DNA from: Dyadobacter subterraneus
Lineage (GTDB): Bacteria; Bacteroidota; Bacteroidia; Cytophagales; Spirosomataceae
DNA length: 64,000 nucleotides
Assembly: GCF_015221875.1 (NCBI RefSeq)
Contig: NZ_JACYGY010000001.1
Span: 2,418,001 to 2,482,000 of the forward strand
Direction of reading: 5' to 3'
Below the pieces are notes generated by a model. It saw only the letters and a list, made by a program, of their open reading frames with translations, was not told the DNA's origin and made no database searches. Of the stretch, positions 17,357 through 25,908 are shown one piece after another. Numbering within the stretch: position 1 is the stretch's first letter; each line of letters starts with the position of its first letter. The translations under genes were made by a program, and so were the position numbers.

Positions 17357-18184
17357 ATGACAACAAAAATCAAATCGTTTGTTTTCGTTGCGCTATTATC
17401 TCCTTTTTCATTGAAGGCGCAGCAGTTGATTACCATGTCAAACAAATGTTACAAACAGGTTCAGGCTGGCAACCAGCAAAATGACCAGGGACAATATCAG
17501 GAGGCTTTAAATACTTTCAGCAAAGTGCTCAAAGATTGCTCGGCCAAGGATGCCAAAGAAGAAGGGAATGTCGGGAAAGCAATTGCATTTAATGGATTGA
17601 AGCAATATAATGAAGCCATTACAGCGGCAGAAAGTGCGATTAAAGTCAGCAAGCAAACAAATGTAATGGCGTACTATGCAAGAAGTTATGCATTGAATAA
17701 TGTGGGTAGGACAGAAGATGCCAAGGCAGATATTGTTAAAATCACGGATCTTACTAAAAAGAATAAAAACATAAAAGCCAGAGCAACCATGTTTGCTCAG
17801 CTTTCGCATCTTGATTTTCAGCTGAATAAATTGGCTGAGGCGGATACCAACCTGACCAAAGCAATTGAGCTGGATCCGACAAACCCTGCTTTTTTTGTTC
17901 AAAAAGGTGATATGATGATCAAAATCAATAACTACGATGACGCCTTTGCTGCTTATGACAAAGTGCTGGATCTGGGCAAAAATGATCTTGAAATTTACCA
18001 GATCAGAACAGAGGCCCGATTGAAACAATTGCAGCAAAAATATGTAACGACTGATATCAATGAGTTATCAAAACGAATGACAAAACAGGAAAAAAGCACT
18101 TTGTGTGCAGATATGAAAAAAGCGCTGGATATGGGTTTGCGAAACCTGCAACTGGACTTGTTGTCTGCTTCAATCTGTGAATAA
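17357..18184 (+). CDS. Exported TPR-repeat protein
   Basis: A 275-residue protein with a signal peptide (1-21, LKAQQ) and at least four tetratricopeptide repeats. Clear units include NDQGQYQEALNTFSKVLKDC, NGLKQYNEAITAAESAI, AEADTNLTKAIELDPTNPAF and KINNYDDAFAAYDKVLDL. TPR units stack into a protein-binding solenoid, so it probably serves as an adaptor in the periplasm. Several cysteines occur (NKCYK, KDCSAK, TLCADM, ASICE), which might form disulfides outside the cytoplasm. It is 27 bp upstream of the OmpA-type lipoprotein gene and probably cotranscribed with it. Confidence 0.82.
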   Translation: MTTKIKSFVFVALLSPFSLKAQQLITMSNKCYKQVQAGNQQNDQGQYQEALNTFSKVLKDCSAKDAKEEGNVGKAIAFNGLKQYNEAITAAESAIKVSKQTNVMAYYARSYALNNVGRTEDAKADIVKITDLTKKNKNIKARATMFAQLSHLDFQLNKLAEADTNLTKAIELDPTNPAFFVQKGDMMIKINNYDDAFAAYDKVLDLGKNDLEIYQIRTEARLKQLQQKYVTTDINELSKRMTKQEKSTLCADMKKALDMGLRNLQLDLLSASICE

Positions 18185-18211
18185 TTAAATCATCAACTAA
18201 AAATCAAAATT

Positions 18212-18874
18212 GTGAAAAGAAATAGCATTGTAATTTTATTGTTAGTATTTGCACTTGGCTGTAAAAGCCTGAACAACACGCAGAAAGGTACAGGAATTGG
18301 TGCCGCCGGAGGTGCCGCCGCCGGAGCTGCCATTGGTGGACTTACCGGAAAAAATAGTGTTATCGGTGCACTGATCGGTGCCGCGGTGGGCGGTTCTGCT
18401 GGTTATTTCATTGGTAAACATATGGACAAACAGGCAGAAGAACTGAAACAAGCCATTCCGGATGCAACTGTCGAAAGAGTGGGAGAGGGAATTAATTTAA
18501 CATTTAATTCAGGTTTGCTTTTTAAAATTAATTCTGCGGATTTAAGTGAAGATGCCAAGGTTGAACTGAAAAAAGTAGGCGGCATTCTGGCCAAATATGA
18601 CGACACACAGATTCTACTGGAAGGTCACACAGATGATACCGGCTCTGACGATTTGAATATGAAATTATCTGAGCGCCGCGCCGAAGCTGTTTCTTCTTAT
18701 CTTGAATCAGAAAATATTCCATCATCCAGGTTAAAAACAAAATGGTATGGTGAATCTCAACCTAAATTTCCAAACGATAGTGAAGCAAATCGTATAAAAA
18801 ACCGCCGGGTTGAAATTGCGATTTATGCGGATCAGGATATGAAGAAGGAAGCTGAAAAAGGAGAATTAAAGTAA
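18212..18874 (+). CDS. OmpA-family lipoprotein with glycine-zipper domain (YiaD-like)
   Basis: A 220-residue protein that begins at GTG (no in-frame ATG nearby gives the signal). The lipoprotein signal ends LLVFALGC (Cys17). A glycine-zipper stretch follows (about residues 28-70: GIGAAGGAAAGAAIGGLTG), then an OmpA C-terminal peptidoglycan-binding domain (about 95-205) with LLEGHTDDTGSDDLNMKLSE and the NRRVEIAI motif containing the diaminopimelate-contact Arg. It anchors the outer membrane to the cell wall. The C-terminal tail is Lys/Glu-rich. It pairs with the TPR gene upstream and is followed by a strong terminator. Confidence 0.9.
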   Translation: MKRNSIVILLLVFALGCKSLNNTQKGTGIGAAGGAAAGAAIGGLTGKNSVIGALIGAAVGGSAGYFIGKHMDKQAEELKQAIPDATVERVGEGINLTFNSGLLFKINSADLSEDAKVELKKVGGILAKYDDTQILLEGHTDDTGSDDLNMKLSERRAEAVSSYLESENIPSSRLKTKWYGESQPKFPNDSEANRIKNRRVEIAIYADQDMKKEAEKGELK

Positions 18875-18903
18875 AAAAAAGGTTTCACGCCAAGCAGTAA
18901 GAA

Positions 18904-18950
18904 AAAAACGCAAAGACCGCAAAGTTTAACTCTGCGGTCTTTGCGTTTTT
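18904..18950. terminator. Bidirectional intrinsic terminator
   Basis: A perfect 18-bp stem (18904-18921 with 18933-18950) encloses an 11-base loop. The arms are A-rich on the left end and end in TTTTT on the right, so it works as an intrinsic terminator in both directions. It sits between the convergent OmpA lipoprotein and RND transporter genes. Confidence 0.88.
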
Positions 18951-18976
18951 ACCATTTCACCTTTACGTGAAATATT

Positions 18977-21900
18977 TTATCCGACACTCACTTGATGAGG
19001 CAGGACAACTTCCGGTTTCTTCTTCTCAAAACGTGCCTTAATTCTATCCACAACAAGATAAGCCGAAGGCACCAGAAGCAAAGTCAAAATCAGGGAACTT
19101 GACAATCCGCCAATAATTACCCAGGCCATACCATTTTTGGTTTCTGCGCCCGCTCCACTTGCAAGGGCAATAGGAAGCATACCGAAAACCATTGCAAGTG
19201 TTGTCATTAAAATCGGACGAAGACGTTCTTTTCCGGCTTCAACCAAAGCATCGACAACATCATGTCCCTGTTCTTTCAAATGATTCGTAAAATCGACAAT
19301 CAAAATTGCATTCTTCGCAACCAGACCCAAAAGCATAATCATCCCGACAATTGCGAAAACGGTCAAACTTTCCATGGTTAATGCCAGAGCCAAAAGTGCT
19401 CCAATCAAGGCTACCGGAATTGAAAAGAGTACTACAAAGGGATAAACGACACTTTCGTAAAGTCCAACCATGATAAAGTAAACCAGCAAAATTGCGATAA
19501 CAAGCGCCAGCCCAAGACTTCCGAATGCATCTCCCTGCTGTTGAAGCTGACCAAGATATTGGATTGTGATTCCTTCGGGTAGTTTCAGATTTGCTACTTT
19601 GGCCTGAATATCAGCACCCACAGTTCCCACTGGACGTCCAACTACCTGCGCGTTGACAGAAATAGAAGAAAGTCTGTCAATTCGCTGCAATACGCTTTCA
19701 CCAATTTGCTCGTCAACTGTGGCAAATTGGGATAATTGAAAGGATTGTCCCTGATTATTGACAAAAAGTAATTGACGAATATCCGAAGCGTTCGTCCGGT
19801 CAAACTGGTCCAGACTCACCAGAATGTCATACTCTTTTCCATTTTGTTTGAATTTTGAACGGTCATCACCACGGAAACCGTTTTGCAGTGCAACTCCCAC
19901 TTCCACTGCATTGATACCAAGCTGCGCCATCCGGTCACGATCCAGAATCACTTTGACCTCAGGCTTGGGATCCTGCACAGAATATTTTACATCCTGTGTT
20001 CCGGGAATGGATTCCGCTACTTGTTTTACCATCGCAGAAGCTTTTCTGATAGATTCAAGATTTGTTCCTTTTACAGCAATCTGGATAGGCGCCTCTGACG
20101 TTCCTACCAGACCCACAGGGCTTACCGTTACTTTGGTGCCCGGGATTTTTGCGATCTCTTCTTTTACGAGAACGCTGAAACCTTCGGTAGAAACAATTCT
20201 ATCTTTTTTATCAATCAGCTTGACATTTAAAGTTGACAGATTGCTGTTAGACGAAGATGTCAGGTTATTGCTGCTATACCCGATATTGCTGAAAACGTTC
20301 GTTACTTCCGGATGTTTTAACAGCATTTGCTCAGCAATTTGCGTTACTTTATTGCTTTCATAAATTGAAGCGGTTGGGGCAAGTTCAATTTGAACTGTAA
20401 ATTCTCCCTGATCCGTTGCCGGCATAAAAGCTGCTCCGATGAACCCTGTCGGAACCAATGCAACAGCACCGATTAGCAGAGCAAGCACGCCCAGAAATAC
20501 ATATCTTTTATGGCTCAAAACCTTTAAGAGAATCCGTCCATAAGCATTTTGTAAACGCGTCAGAAGATTTTCAAAACCAATATTCAGTCTACCCCAAAGA
20601 GAAGTTTTGCTCAACACTTCCAGTTTTCCAAAACGTGAAACCAGAAGCGGCGTCAGTGTAAATGAAACAAACAAACTCATCAAAGTAGAGAAAACGACTA
20701 CCAGAGAAAACTCACGAAGAATATTACCGATCAATCCACCCGTCATGGCCAGGGGAACAAAAACCACAACATCCACCAGTGTAATGGCAAGGGCGGTAAA
20801 ACCGATTTCGCTACGACCGTCAAGAGCTGCCTGCCAGCGGCTTTTTCCCATTTCAAGATGTCGGTTGATATTTTCCAAAACCACAATCGAGTCATCCACC
20901 AAAATACCTACAACCAGCGAAAGTGCCATCAGCGTCATCAGATTCAAGGAAAACCCTAACAGATACATCAAAATAAACGTAGGAATAATGGATGACGGAA
21001 GCGCAACCAATACGAAAAGCGACGAGCGGAAACTGTGCAAAAACAAAAGCATCACAACCGAAACAATCGCAACCGCAAGAAATAAATCTTCCACAACCGC
21101 ATTTGCAGAAGCCAGCGTATAAGTAGATTGATCCGCAGCAATATTGAATTTCAATCCGGTTGAAGCATACTGTTTTTCAAGAGAAATAATTTTCGCTTTT
21201 ACCTGCTTGCTTACCTCCACAGCATTCGCATCCGATTGTTTCAAAACCTGCAAACCAATGGAAGGTCTTGCATTAATGTGGTTAATGGCTGTTGGTTTTG
21301 TGGTAGCATCAACAACCTCGGCAACATCTTTCAGCTGTACTTCCCCGCCATCTTGTGTTCTGGAAATCACCAGATTTCTGAAAGCATTTGTGTTAGCAAC
21401 CGAGGCGTCAAAACGAATTGATAATTGTGATTCTCTCGTTTCAAGCTGGCCGGCCGGATAACTTGTATTGGCATTATTGATTGCATTGGCAACCTGACCA
21501 ATTGAAAGATTGTAGGCTCTCAATTTCTGGGCATCAACGTTAACCTGAATTTCTCTTTCATTTCCACCGATTAAATCAATACGTCCTACACCGGCAGCGT
21601 TTGAAAGCTGCGGTTTTAGTTCATCATCAATTAAATCGTAAAGTTTGGCTGGTGAAATATTTGCCGTCACACCCATCCGGAGAACCGGAAGTTCATCTGT
21701 TGAAGATTTGTTAATGGTAGGACGATCTGCTTCGTCGGGCAGCAAATTGATAATTTGTTCAACTTTCCGTTGTGCATCCTGTTGTGCAAGCGTCACATCA
21801 ACACCATTTTTCAACTGAATCACAACAATAGAAGCACCTTCCTGAGAAGTGGAATTAATCCGGTCTAGTCCTTCGATGGAAGCCAATGCATCTTCAATTC

Positions 21901-22096
21901 TTTTCGTAACATTGGTTTCAACTTCATCTGCCGAAGCGCCACGATAAGTTGTTGAAACACTGATCACATTTGCCTCAAATTTTGGCAAAAGATTATATGA
22001 AAGCTGCTGGTAACTGATCACACCGAAAAGAATCAGTACGGTGAAAACAGTGGTAATGAGCAGCGGTCTTTTAACTGATAATTCGGTTATAGACAT
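18977..22096 (-). CDS. RND efflux pump inner-membrane transporter (AcrB/MexB-type)
   Basis: A 1039-residue proton-driven exporter of normal family length. It has 12 predicted membrane helices in two halves, with large periplasmic loops after helices 1 and 7. Landmarks are the N-terminal SVKRPLLITTVFTVLILFGV helix, the helix-4 proton-relay pair in LVVGILVDDSIVVLENINRH (about residue 405), the matching second-half segment GLVAKNAILIVDFTN, and porter-domain repeats. It exports hydrophobic or amphiphilic compounds through an adaptor and a TolC-type channel, both encoded directly upstream in the same operon. Whether the cargo is drugs, bile-like detergents or other compounds cannot be read. Regulation is probably by the MarR protein at the head of the operon. 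Confidence 0.95.
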   Translation of the reverse strand: MSITELSVKRPLLITTVFTVLILFGVISYQQLSYNLLPKFEANVISVSTTYRGASADEVETNVTKRIEDALASIEGLDRINSTSQEGASIVVIQLKNGVDVTLAQQDAQRKVEQIINLLPDEADRPTINKSSTDELPVLRMGVTANISPAKLYDLIDDELKPQLSNAAGVGRIDLIGGNEREIQVNVDAQKLRAYNLSIGQVANAINNANTSYPAGQLETRESQLSIRFDASVANTNAFRNLVISRTQDGGEVQLKDVAEVVDATTKPTAINHINARPSIGLQVLKQSDANAVEVSKQVKAKIISLEKQYASTGLKFNIAADQSTYTLASANAVVEDLFLAVAIVSVVMLLFLHSFRSSLFVLVALPSSIIPTFILMYLLGFSLNLMTLMALSLVVGILVDDSIVVLENINRHLEMGKSRWQAALDGRSEIGFTALAITLVDVVVFVPLAMTGGLIGNILREFSLVVVFSTLMSLFVSFTLTPLLVSRFGKLEVLSKTSLWGRLNIGFENLLTRLQNAYGRILLKVLSHKRYVFLGVLALLIGAVALVPTGFIGAAFMPATDQGEFTVQIELAPTASIYESNKVTQIAEQMLLKHPEVTNVFSNIGYSSNNLTSSSNSNLSTLNVKLIDKKDRIVSTEGFSVLVKEEIAKIPGTKVTVSPVGLVGTSEAPIQIAVKGTNLESIRKASAMVKQVAESIPGTQDVKYSVQDPKPEVKVILDRDRMAQLGINAVEVGVALQNGFRGDDRSKFKQNGKEYDILVSLDQFDRTNASDIRQLLFVNNQGQSFQLSQFATVDEQIGESVLQRIDRLSSISVNAQVVGRPVGTVGADIQAKVANLKLPEGITIQYLGQLQQQGDAFGSLGLALVIAILLVYFIMVGLYESVVYPFVVLFSIPVALIGALLALALTMESLTVFAIVGMIMLLGLVAKNAILIVDFTNHLKEQGHDVVDALVEAGKERLRPILMTTLAMVFGMLPIALASGAGAETKNGMAWVIIGGLSSSLILTLLLVPSAYLVVDRIKARFEKKKPEVVLPHQVSVG

Positions 22097-22135
22097 AATG
22101 GTATGTTTTAAAGATTTCCGAAATGTACTTCCGGT

Positions 22136-23191
22136 CTATTTTGAGATCTGCACGGGTTTTCCGTCTGTAAGATTTAACTGGCCCGTTGTAACAACCTGGT
22201 CGCCGGGCTGTAATCCGTAACGTACTTCGATAAGATCTCCCAGTTCACGTCCGATTGTGATTTTTCGCTGATGAGCCACATTGTTATTCACCACGTACAC
22301 ATATGGATTTTTGATACTTTCAACCAAAGCAATTCGAGGAATCTGCAAAGATGTTTCATGCGATTTTTGCGAAAAATCTACATTCACAAATGTTCCGGCT
22401 TTGAGTGGTCCTGCATTTGCCACAGTAATTTCTACCTGGTAACTATGTTCTTCATTTCCTCTTGGCGCGATGTAAGAAATTTGGCCCGGATAGATTTTAC
22501 CAGAAAGTACGTCCGCACTAACTTTCACTTTTTGTCCCTCATGAAGTTGGTAAACATCTTTTTCATTTACCATAACCTGAACTTTCAGCCTGGAAACATC
22601 CAGGATCGTTCCCAAAACAGTACCGGCATTTACAAATTCACCAACCTCGATATCCTTTTTAACAATCCTTCCGCTTATCGGCGCTTTTACAGTCGCGTCC
22701 TGAATTTGCTTGGTGATTTGTTCCGCTTTATTTACAGCACTTTCATAATCGTATTTTGTCTGGTTTAGCTGTAATTCTGTCGTGGCATTTCCTGCGTAAA
22801 GCGTGTTGTAACGCGTAACATCTTTTTTCAGTTTGTCAATATTCAGCTGCGTAGCCTGCAAAGCCAATTGATTCAACTTATTATCAATCTGAATCAGCGT
22901 CGAACCTTTTGAAACCTGAGATCCGAGATCAAAATTCACATTTAAAACTTGTCCCTGACTTGTTGCCATGATGGAGGTTTCACGAAAAGGAATCAGATTT
23001 CCGGTTTTTAGCAGCATCTGGCTGACAGTATCTTCGCTTACTGAAATAACAGTTACCGGAATCGGGGCGTTGGAAATGCTTACCGGTTTATTTTTTTCGT
23101 CGATGGTTTTCTTATTGGAAACCAGCCGTGCGCCAATTAAAACTACAATGGCTAATACAGCTAGTGTTACGATTAATGTTGTTTTTTTCAT
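22136..23191 (-). CDS. RND efflux periplasmic adaptor (HlyD/MFP family)
   Basis: A 351-residue membrane-anchored adaptor. It has an N-terminal hydrophobic segment (residues 5-25), then half a biotinyl-lipoyl domain (SQGQVLNVNFDLGSQVSKGS), a coiled-coil hairpin (about 110-165), the second lipoyl half (VKAPISGRIVKKDIEVGEFV), a beta-barrel domain (KVQVMVNEKDVYQLHEGQKV) and a membrane-proximal domain ending QPGDQVVTTGQLNLTDGKPV. Such proteins bridge the RND pump and the TolC channel. It is 39 bp upstream of the RND gene and 21 bp downstream of the TolC gene, all on the minus strand. Confidence 0.93.
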   Translation of the reverse strand: MKKTTLIVTLAVLAIVVLIGARLVSNKKTIDEKNKPVSISNAPIPVTVISVSEDTVSQMLLKTGNLIPFRETSIMATSQGQVLNVNFDLGSQVSKGSTLIQIDNKLNQLALQATQLNIDKLKKDVTRYNTLYAGNATTELQLNQTKYDYESAVNKAEQITKQIQDATVKAPISGRIVKKDIEVGEFVNAGTVLGTILDVSRLKVQVMVNEKDVYQLHEGQKVKVSADVLSGKIYPGQISYIAPRGNEEHSYQVEITVANAGPLKAGTFVNVDFSQKSHETSLQIPRIALVESIKNPYVYVVNNNVAHQRKITIGRELGDLIEVRYGLQPGDQVVTTGQLNLTDGKPVQISK

Positions 23192-23212
23192 TGCCTTGTA
23201 CTATTTGTAATG

Positions 23213-24541
23213 TCAAAGTTGATTAAAGAAAGGTAGTAGCGTGCCCTGGGCTTGTTCCAGATCAAGCTTGGCCTGATAAAAATTGATCAGCGAATTCACA
23301 TAATCAGTCTGGGCCTGACGGTAAGAATTTTCGGCGTTGATAAGATCGGTAAGCGGAGCAGTTCCCTGTTTATATTGAAGCGTGGTCATGTCGTATACTT
23401 TCCGTGCCAGTTTTACATTCCGGTCGTCATTTTCTACATTAATTTGAGATTGCTGAATCTGCGATTGGGAATTATTGAAGGCAAGGCGGTAAGATTGCAC
23501 ATTCATTTTCTGCTGTTCTTCCTGGGTAACGACCTTTATTCTGGCTTGCTGAATTTGCGCACTTCTGCTGAAACCATCGAAAATTGGAATATTTAATTTT
23601 AATCCGATCGTTCCAAATCCGATAAAGTTTTTGAAAGAATTGCCAAATTCATTAGTCAACGCCATTTGACCATAGCGCGCATTAAAACTTAATCTTGGCA
23701 AATATCCGGCCTTGATTCTTTCTTGATCAAGGCGGTTCAGCGTTAGCTGATTTTCGTTTAACTGAAAGCTGGCGAGATTTTTGGCATCAAACTGCGACTC
23801 AGCAACGGTCGGAATCTGGGTCAGCAAAAGTGAATCCTTCAACAATAATTCCTGCTCCTGGTCAAGTCCCATTTGATATTTCAACCGGTTCATGGCAAGT
23901 GTCAGATTGGTTTTTGCCAGTGAAAGCTGAGATTTATTACTGTTGTAATTAACATCTGTACGGTCATAATCAACAGGTTGGATTACCCCGTTATCGCGCT
24001 GTAATTTAAGGATATTGAGTACCTGCTGGGTTCTTTCAAGGTTATCCTGTAACAGTGAAATCTGCTGCTGGGAAACAAATACCTGATAATAATTCTTGGA
24101 AACCTGGTAAATGATTTCCTCCTGCGTTTGTCTTTCGTTTAGTTCAGCACGTTCCTGATTCGGTTTATTGGCTTTAATCCCGGTTAATAGCGACTGGTCA
24201 AAAATTACCTGCTCGGCAGAAGCTGTAAAATTGGTTTGGTATTTCGAACCAAGTGCAATTCGCGTAGGCTCAGGTCCGAAAATTCCGGCAGGCAAAACAG
24301 TTGTCTGCAATTTCAGGTTATCATCAAATGTACCAGTACCCGAAACCTGAGGCAGATAACCGGACAAAGCCTGACGCGACTGTTGCCGTGCATTTTCTTT
24401 TTGGTACTGCGCAATTCTGACAGTTCCGAAATGTTTAAGGCCATAATCGATACAATCTTTTAAGGACCAGGCGGTTTGTGCTTGTGTCAATGAGGGTAGT
24501 ACAAGCAATACAAACAGTTTACAAAAAATTCTTTTTTTCAT
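23213..24541 (-). CDS. TolC-family outer-membrane efflux channel
   Basis: A 442-residue protein with a signal peptide (1-21, SLTQAQ). It shows two OEP repeats of long coiled helices, including WSLKDCIDYGLKHFGTVRIA at the N-terminus, the QEEIIYQVSKNYYQVFVSQQ helix, and the second-half LARKVYDMTTLQYKQGTAPL with a following NAENSYRQAQTDYVNSL. The protein forms a trimeric channel across outer membrane and periplasm. It follows marR by 54 bp; that gap holds an operator-like inverted repeat. It completes the three-component pump with the next two genes. Confidence 0.93.
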   Translation of the reverse strand: MKKRIFCKLFVLLVLPSLTQAQTAWSLKDCIDYGLKHFGTVRIAQYQKENARQQSRQALSGYLPQVSGTGTFDDNLKLQTTVLPAGIFGPEPTRIALGSKYQTNFTASAEQVIFDQSLLTGIKANKPNQERAELNERQTQEEIIYQVSKNYYQVFVSQQQISLLQDNLERTQQVLNILKLQRDNGVIQPVDYDRTDVNYNSNKSQLSLAKTNLTLAMNRLKYQMGLDQEQELLLKDSLLLTQIPTVAESQFDAKNLASFQLNENQLTLNRLDQERIKAGYLPRLSFNARYGQMALTNEFGNSFKNFIGFGTIGLKLNIPIFDGFSRSAQIQQARIKVVTQEEQQKMNVQSYRLAFNNSQSQIQQSQINVENDDRNVKLARKVYDMTTLQYKQGTAPLTDLINAENSYRQAQTDYVNSLINFYQAKLDLEQAQGTLLPFFNQL

Positions 24542-24550
24542 ACTAATAGG

Positions 24551-24577
24551 TTGATGTGTCTACTGTGGATATATCAA
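24551..24577 (-). promoter_or_regulatory. Operator-like inverted repeat between marR and tolC genes
   Basis: TTGATGTGTC (24551-24560) and GATATATCAA (24568-24577) form an imperfect palindrome (8 of 10 positions). The same half-site recurs as GACATATCAA at 25091-25100, inside the marR promoter. Recurrence at both places in one operon is what a MarR-type autoregulator site would look like. Confidence 0.5.
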
Positions 24578-24595
24578 CTATATATCCAAATTTTT

Positions 24596-25069
24596 TTACT
24601 CTTTCATTACTTTTGAAATTTTGCTGACGATTGAGATCAATGAGTCAATTTCTTCTTGACTAATAGAGGCAGTCATACGTCTGTCGATATCTTCAATAGA
24701 TTCCATCATTTTGGTCGCTACCATTTTACCGGCCGGCGTAAGCTCGATAAGGTTTTTACGGCGGTCGCTGGAATCACCTACAATTCTTACGTAACCGTCT
24801 CTTGCAAGCGTCTGGATTGACCTCTGGATGCCTCCTTTGTCCTTTTGCGTGAAATTTGCGATTTCCTGCTGCGATGGTGAATTCCCTTCGCGAAGGTAAA
24901 CGACGAATAATATCTGAAGCTGTTCAACCTGCAAAGTGTAGCCCATTTTGGCCAGCTCTTTGTTGGTATTCCGGCCAACGAGGTGCGAAACAGTAATAAT
25001 GTTGAACAACATCATCCGGCTCAAACGCTCATAATTGGCTTTATTCAGTTCTTTAATTTCTATATCCAT
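24596..25069 (-). CDS. MarR-family transcriptional regulator of the efflux operon
   Basis: A 157-residue winged-helix protein. The recognition region reads QQEIANFTQKDKGGIQRSIQ followed by the wing DGYVRIVGDSSDRRKNLIEL with the DxRxK pattern typical of MarR proteins. A C-terminal helix completes the dimer interface. MarR proteins repress efflux operons and release DNA on binding small phenolic or lipophilic ligands, and the downstream tolC-adaptor-RND genes fit that. The start codon lies only four bases after a strong -7 box, so the transcript may be nearly leaderless. Its own promoter overlaps a half-site shared with the tolC spacer, consistent with autoregulation. Confidence 0.9.
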   Translation of the reverse strand: MDIEIKELNKANYERLSRMMLFNIITVSHLVGRNTNKELAKMGYTLQVEQLQILFVVYLREGNSPSQQEIANFTQKDKGGIQRSIQTLARDGYVRIVGDSSDRRKNLIELTPAGKMVATKMMESIEDIDRRMTASISQEEIDSLISIVSKISKVMKE

Positions 25070-25073
25070 GACA

Positions 25074-25105
25074 CAAATGTAAAATAGGTAGACATATCAA
25101 CCAAA
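25074..25105 (-). promoter_or_regulatory. Bacteroidota-type promoter of the efflux operon, overlapping a candidate operator
   Basis: On the minus strand TTTG (25105-25102) is followed after exactly 20 bases by TACATTTG (25081-25074), matching both the -33 and -7 consensus of Bacteroidota primary sigma promoters. Between them is GGTTGATATGTCTACC (25086-25101), which has the same core as the inverted repeat before the tolC gene. The start codon follows the -7 box by four bases. Confidence 0.65.
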
Positions 25106-25337
25106 TTAATTAACTCAATTTTCTGAAATAATTTTTGAAGATTGAAAAAATATAGATATACCGGGAATTAGTTGAAGTAAATATTTAGAAATTGCGAAAA
25201 GCATTAGTAAAAAAGTTTAATTAAATCCTGTATTTGATTAACTTACGAAGTTATTTGTCTTATAGGACGACGGACTTGATATCCGTTTGACTTTCAATGA
25301 CAAACCCTGGATCAATTATTAACCATTTTCTTTTGAG

Positions 25338-25868
25338 ATGAATCGTAGAGAAGCCGTTCAAAAATTAACCCTTCTGATGGGAGGCGTTATTTCTGCACCT
25401 TTAATGGCTGGTGTAATGGGAGAAAAGCTGAATTTCGGGCCTTCTCTTGAAGTTTCTGCCGAGCAGGAAGCTTTGCTTGCGGAAATCGCAGATGTTATCA
25501 TTCCAACAACAAAAACGCCGGGTGCCAAAGCTGCCGGAGTTGAAAAATTTATCACGCGTGTGATGCGGGATTGCTACGTTCAGGACGAACAGCAGAAATT
25601 TTACGCTGGTGTAGAAAGGATAAATAAAGACAGTCATGATCTTTATGGAAAAGGATTTGCTGCGTTGGATACAACTCAGAAAAATGAAATTGTAAAACGC
25701 AGTACAACGGCAGACAAGCCTTTCTTTTTGCAAATGAAGGGACTTACCGTTACCGCATATTTTACATCTGAAATAGGAGCGACCCAGGCGTTGGATTATT
25801 TACCAATTCCTGGACGTTTCGATGGCTCATATCCGATGAAAGAAGGACAAAAAACCTGGGCACTTTAA
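25338..25868 (+). CDS. Gluconate 2-dehydrogenase subunit 3 family protein
   Basis: A 176-residue protein beginning NRREAVQKLTLLMGG, which resembles a twin-arginine signal and is usual for this family. The mature part has ALLAEIADVIIPTTKTPGAK and a terminal YLPIPGRFDGSYPMKEGQKT, both family landmarks. Subunit 3 helps export and stabilise the flavin (GMC) subunit encoded 40 bp downstream. In Bacteroidota such pairs occur widely with unknown sugar or polyol substrates. The usual cytochrome c subunit is not adjacent. Confidence 0.88.
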   Translation: MNRREAVQKLTLLMGGVISAPLMAGVMGEKLNFGPSLEVSAEQEALLAEIADVIIPTTKTPGAKAAGVEKFITRVMRDCYVQDEQQKFYAGVERINKDSHDLYGKGFAALDTTQKNEIVKRSTTADKPFFLQMKGLTVTAYFTSEIGATQALDYLPIPGRFDGSYPMKEGQKTWAL

Positions 25869-25908
25869 GATCTTAACCTTTCCAAATTTATTAAAAAGTA
25901 TTATCACC

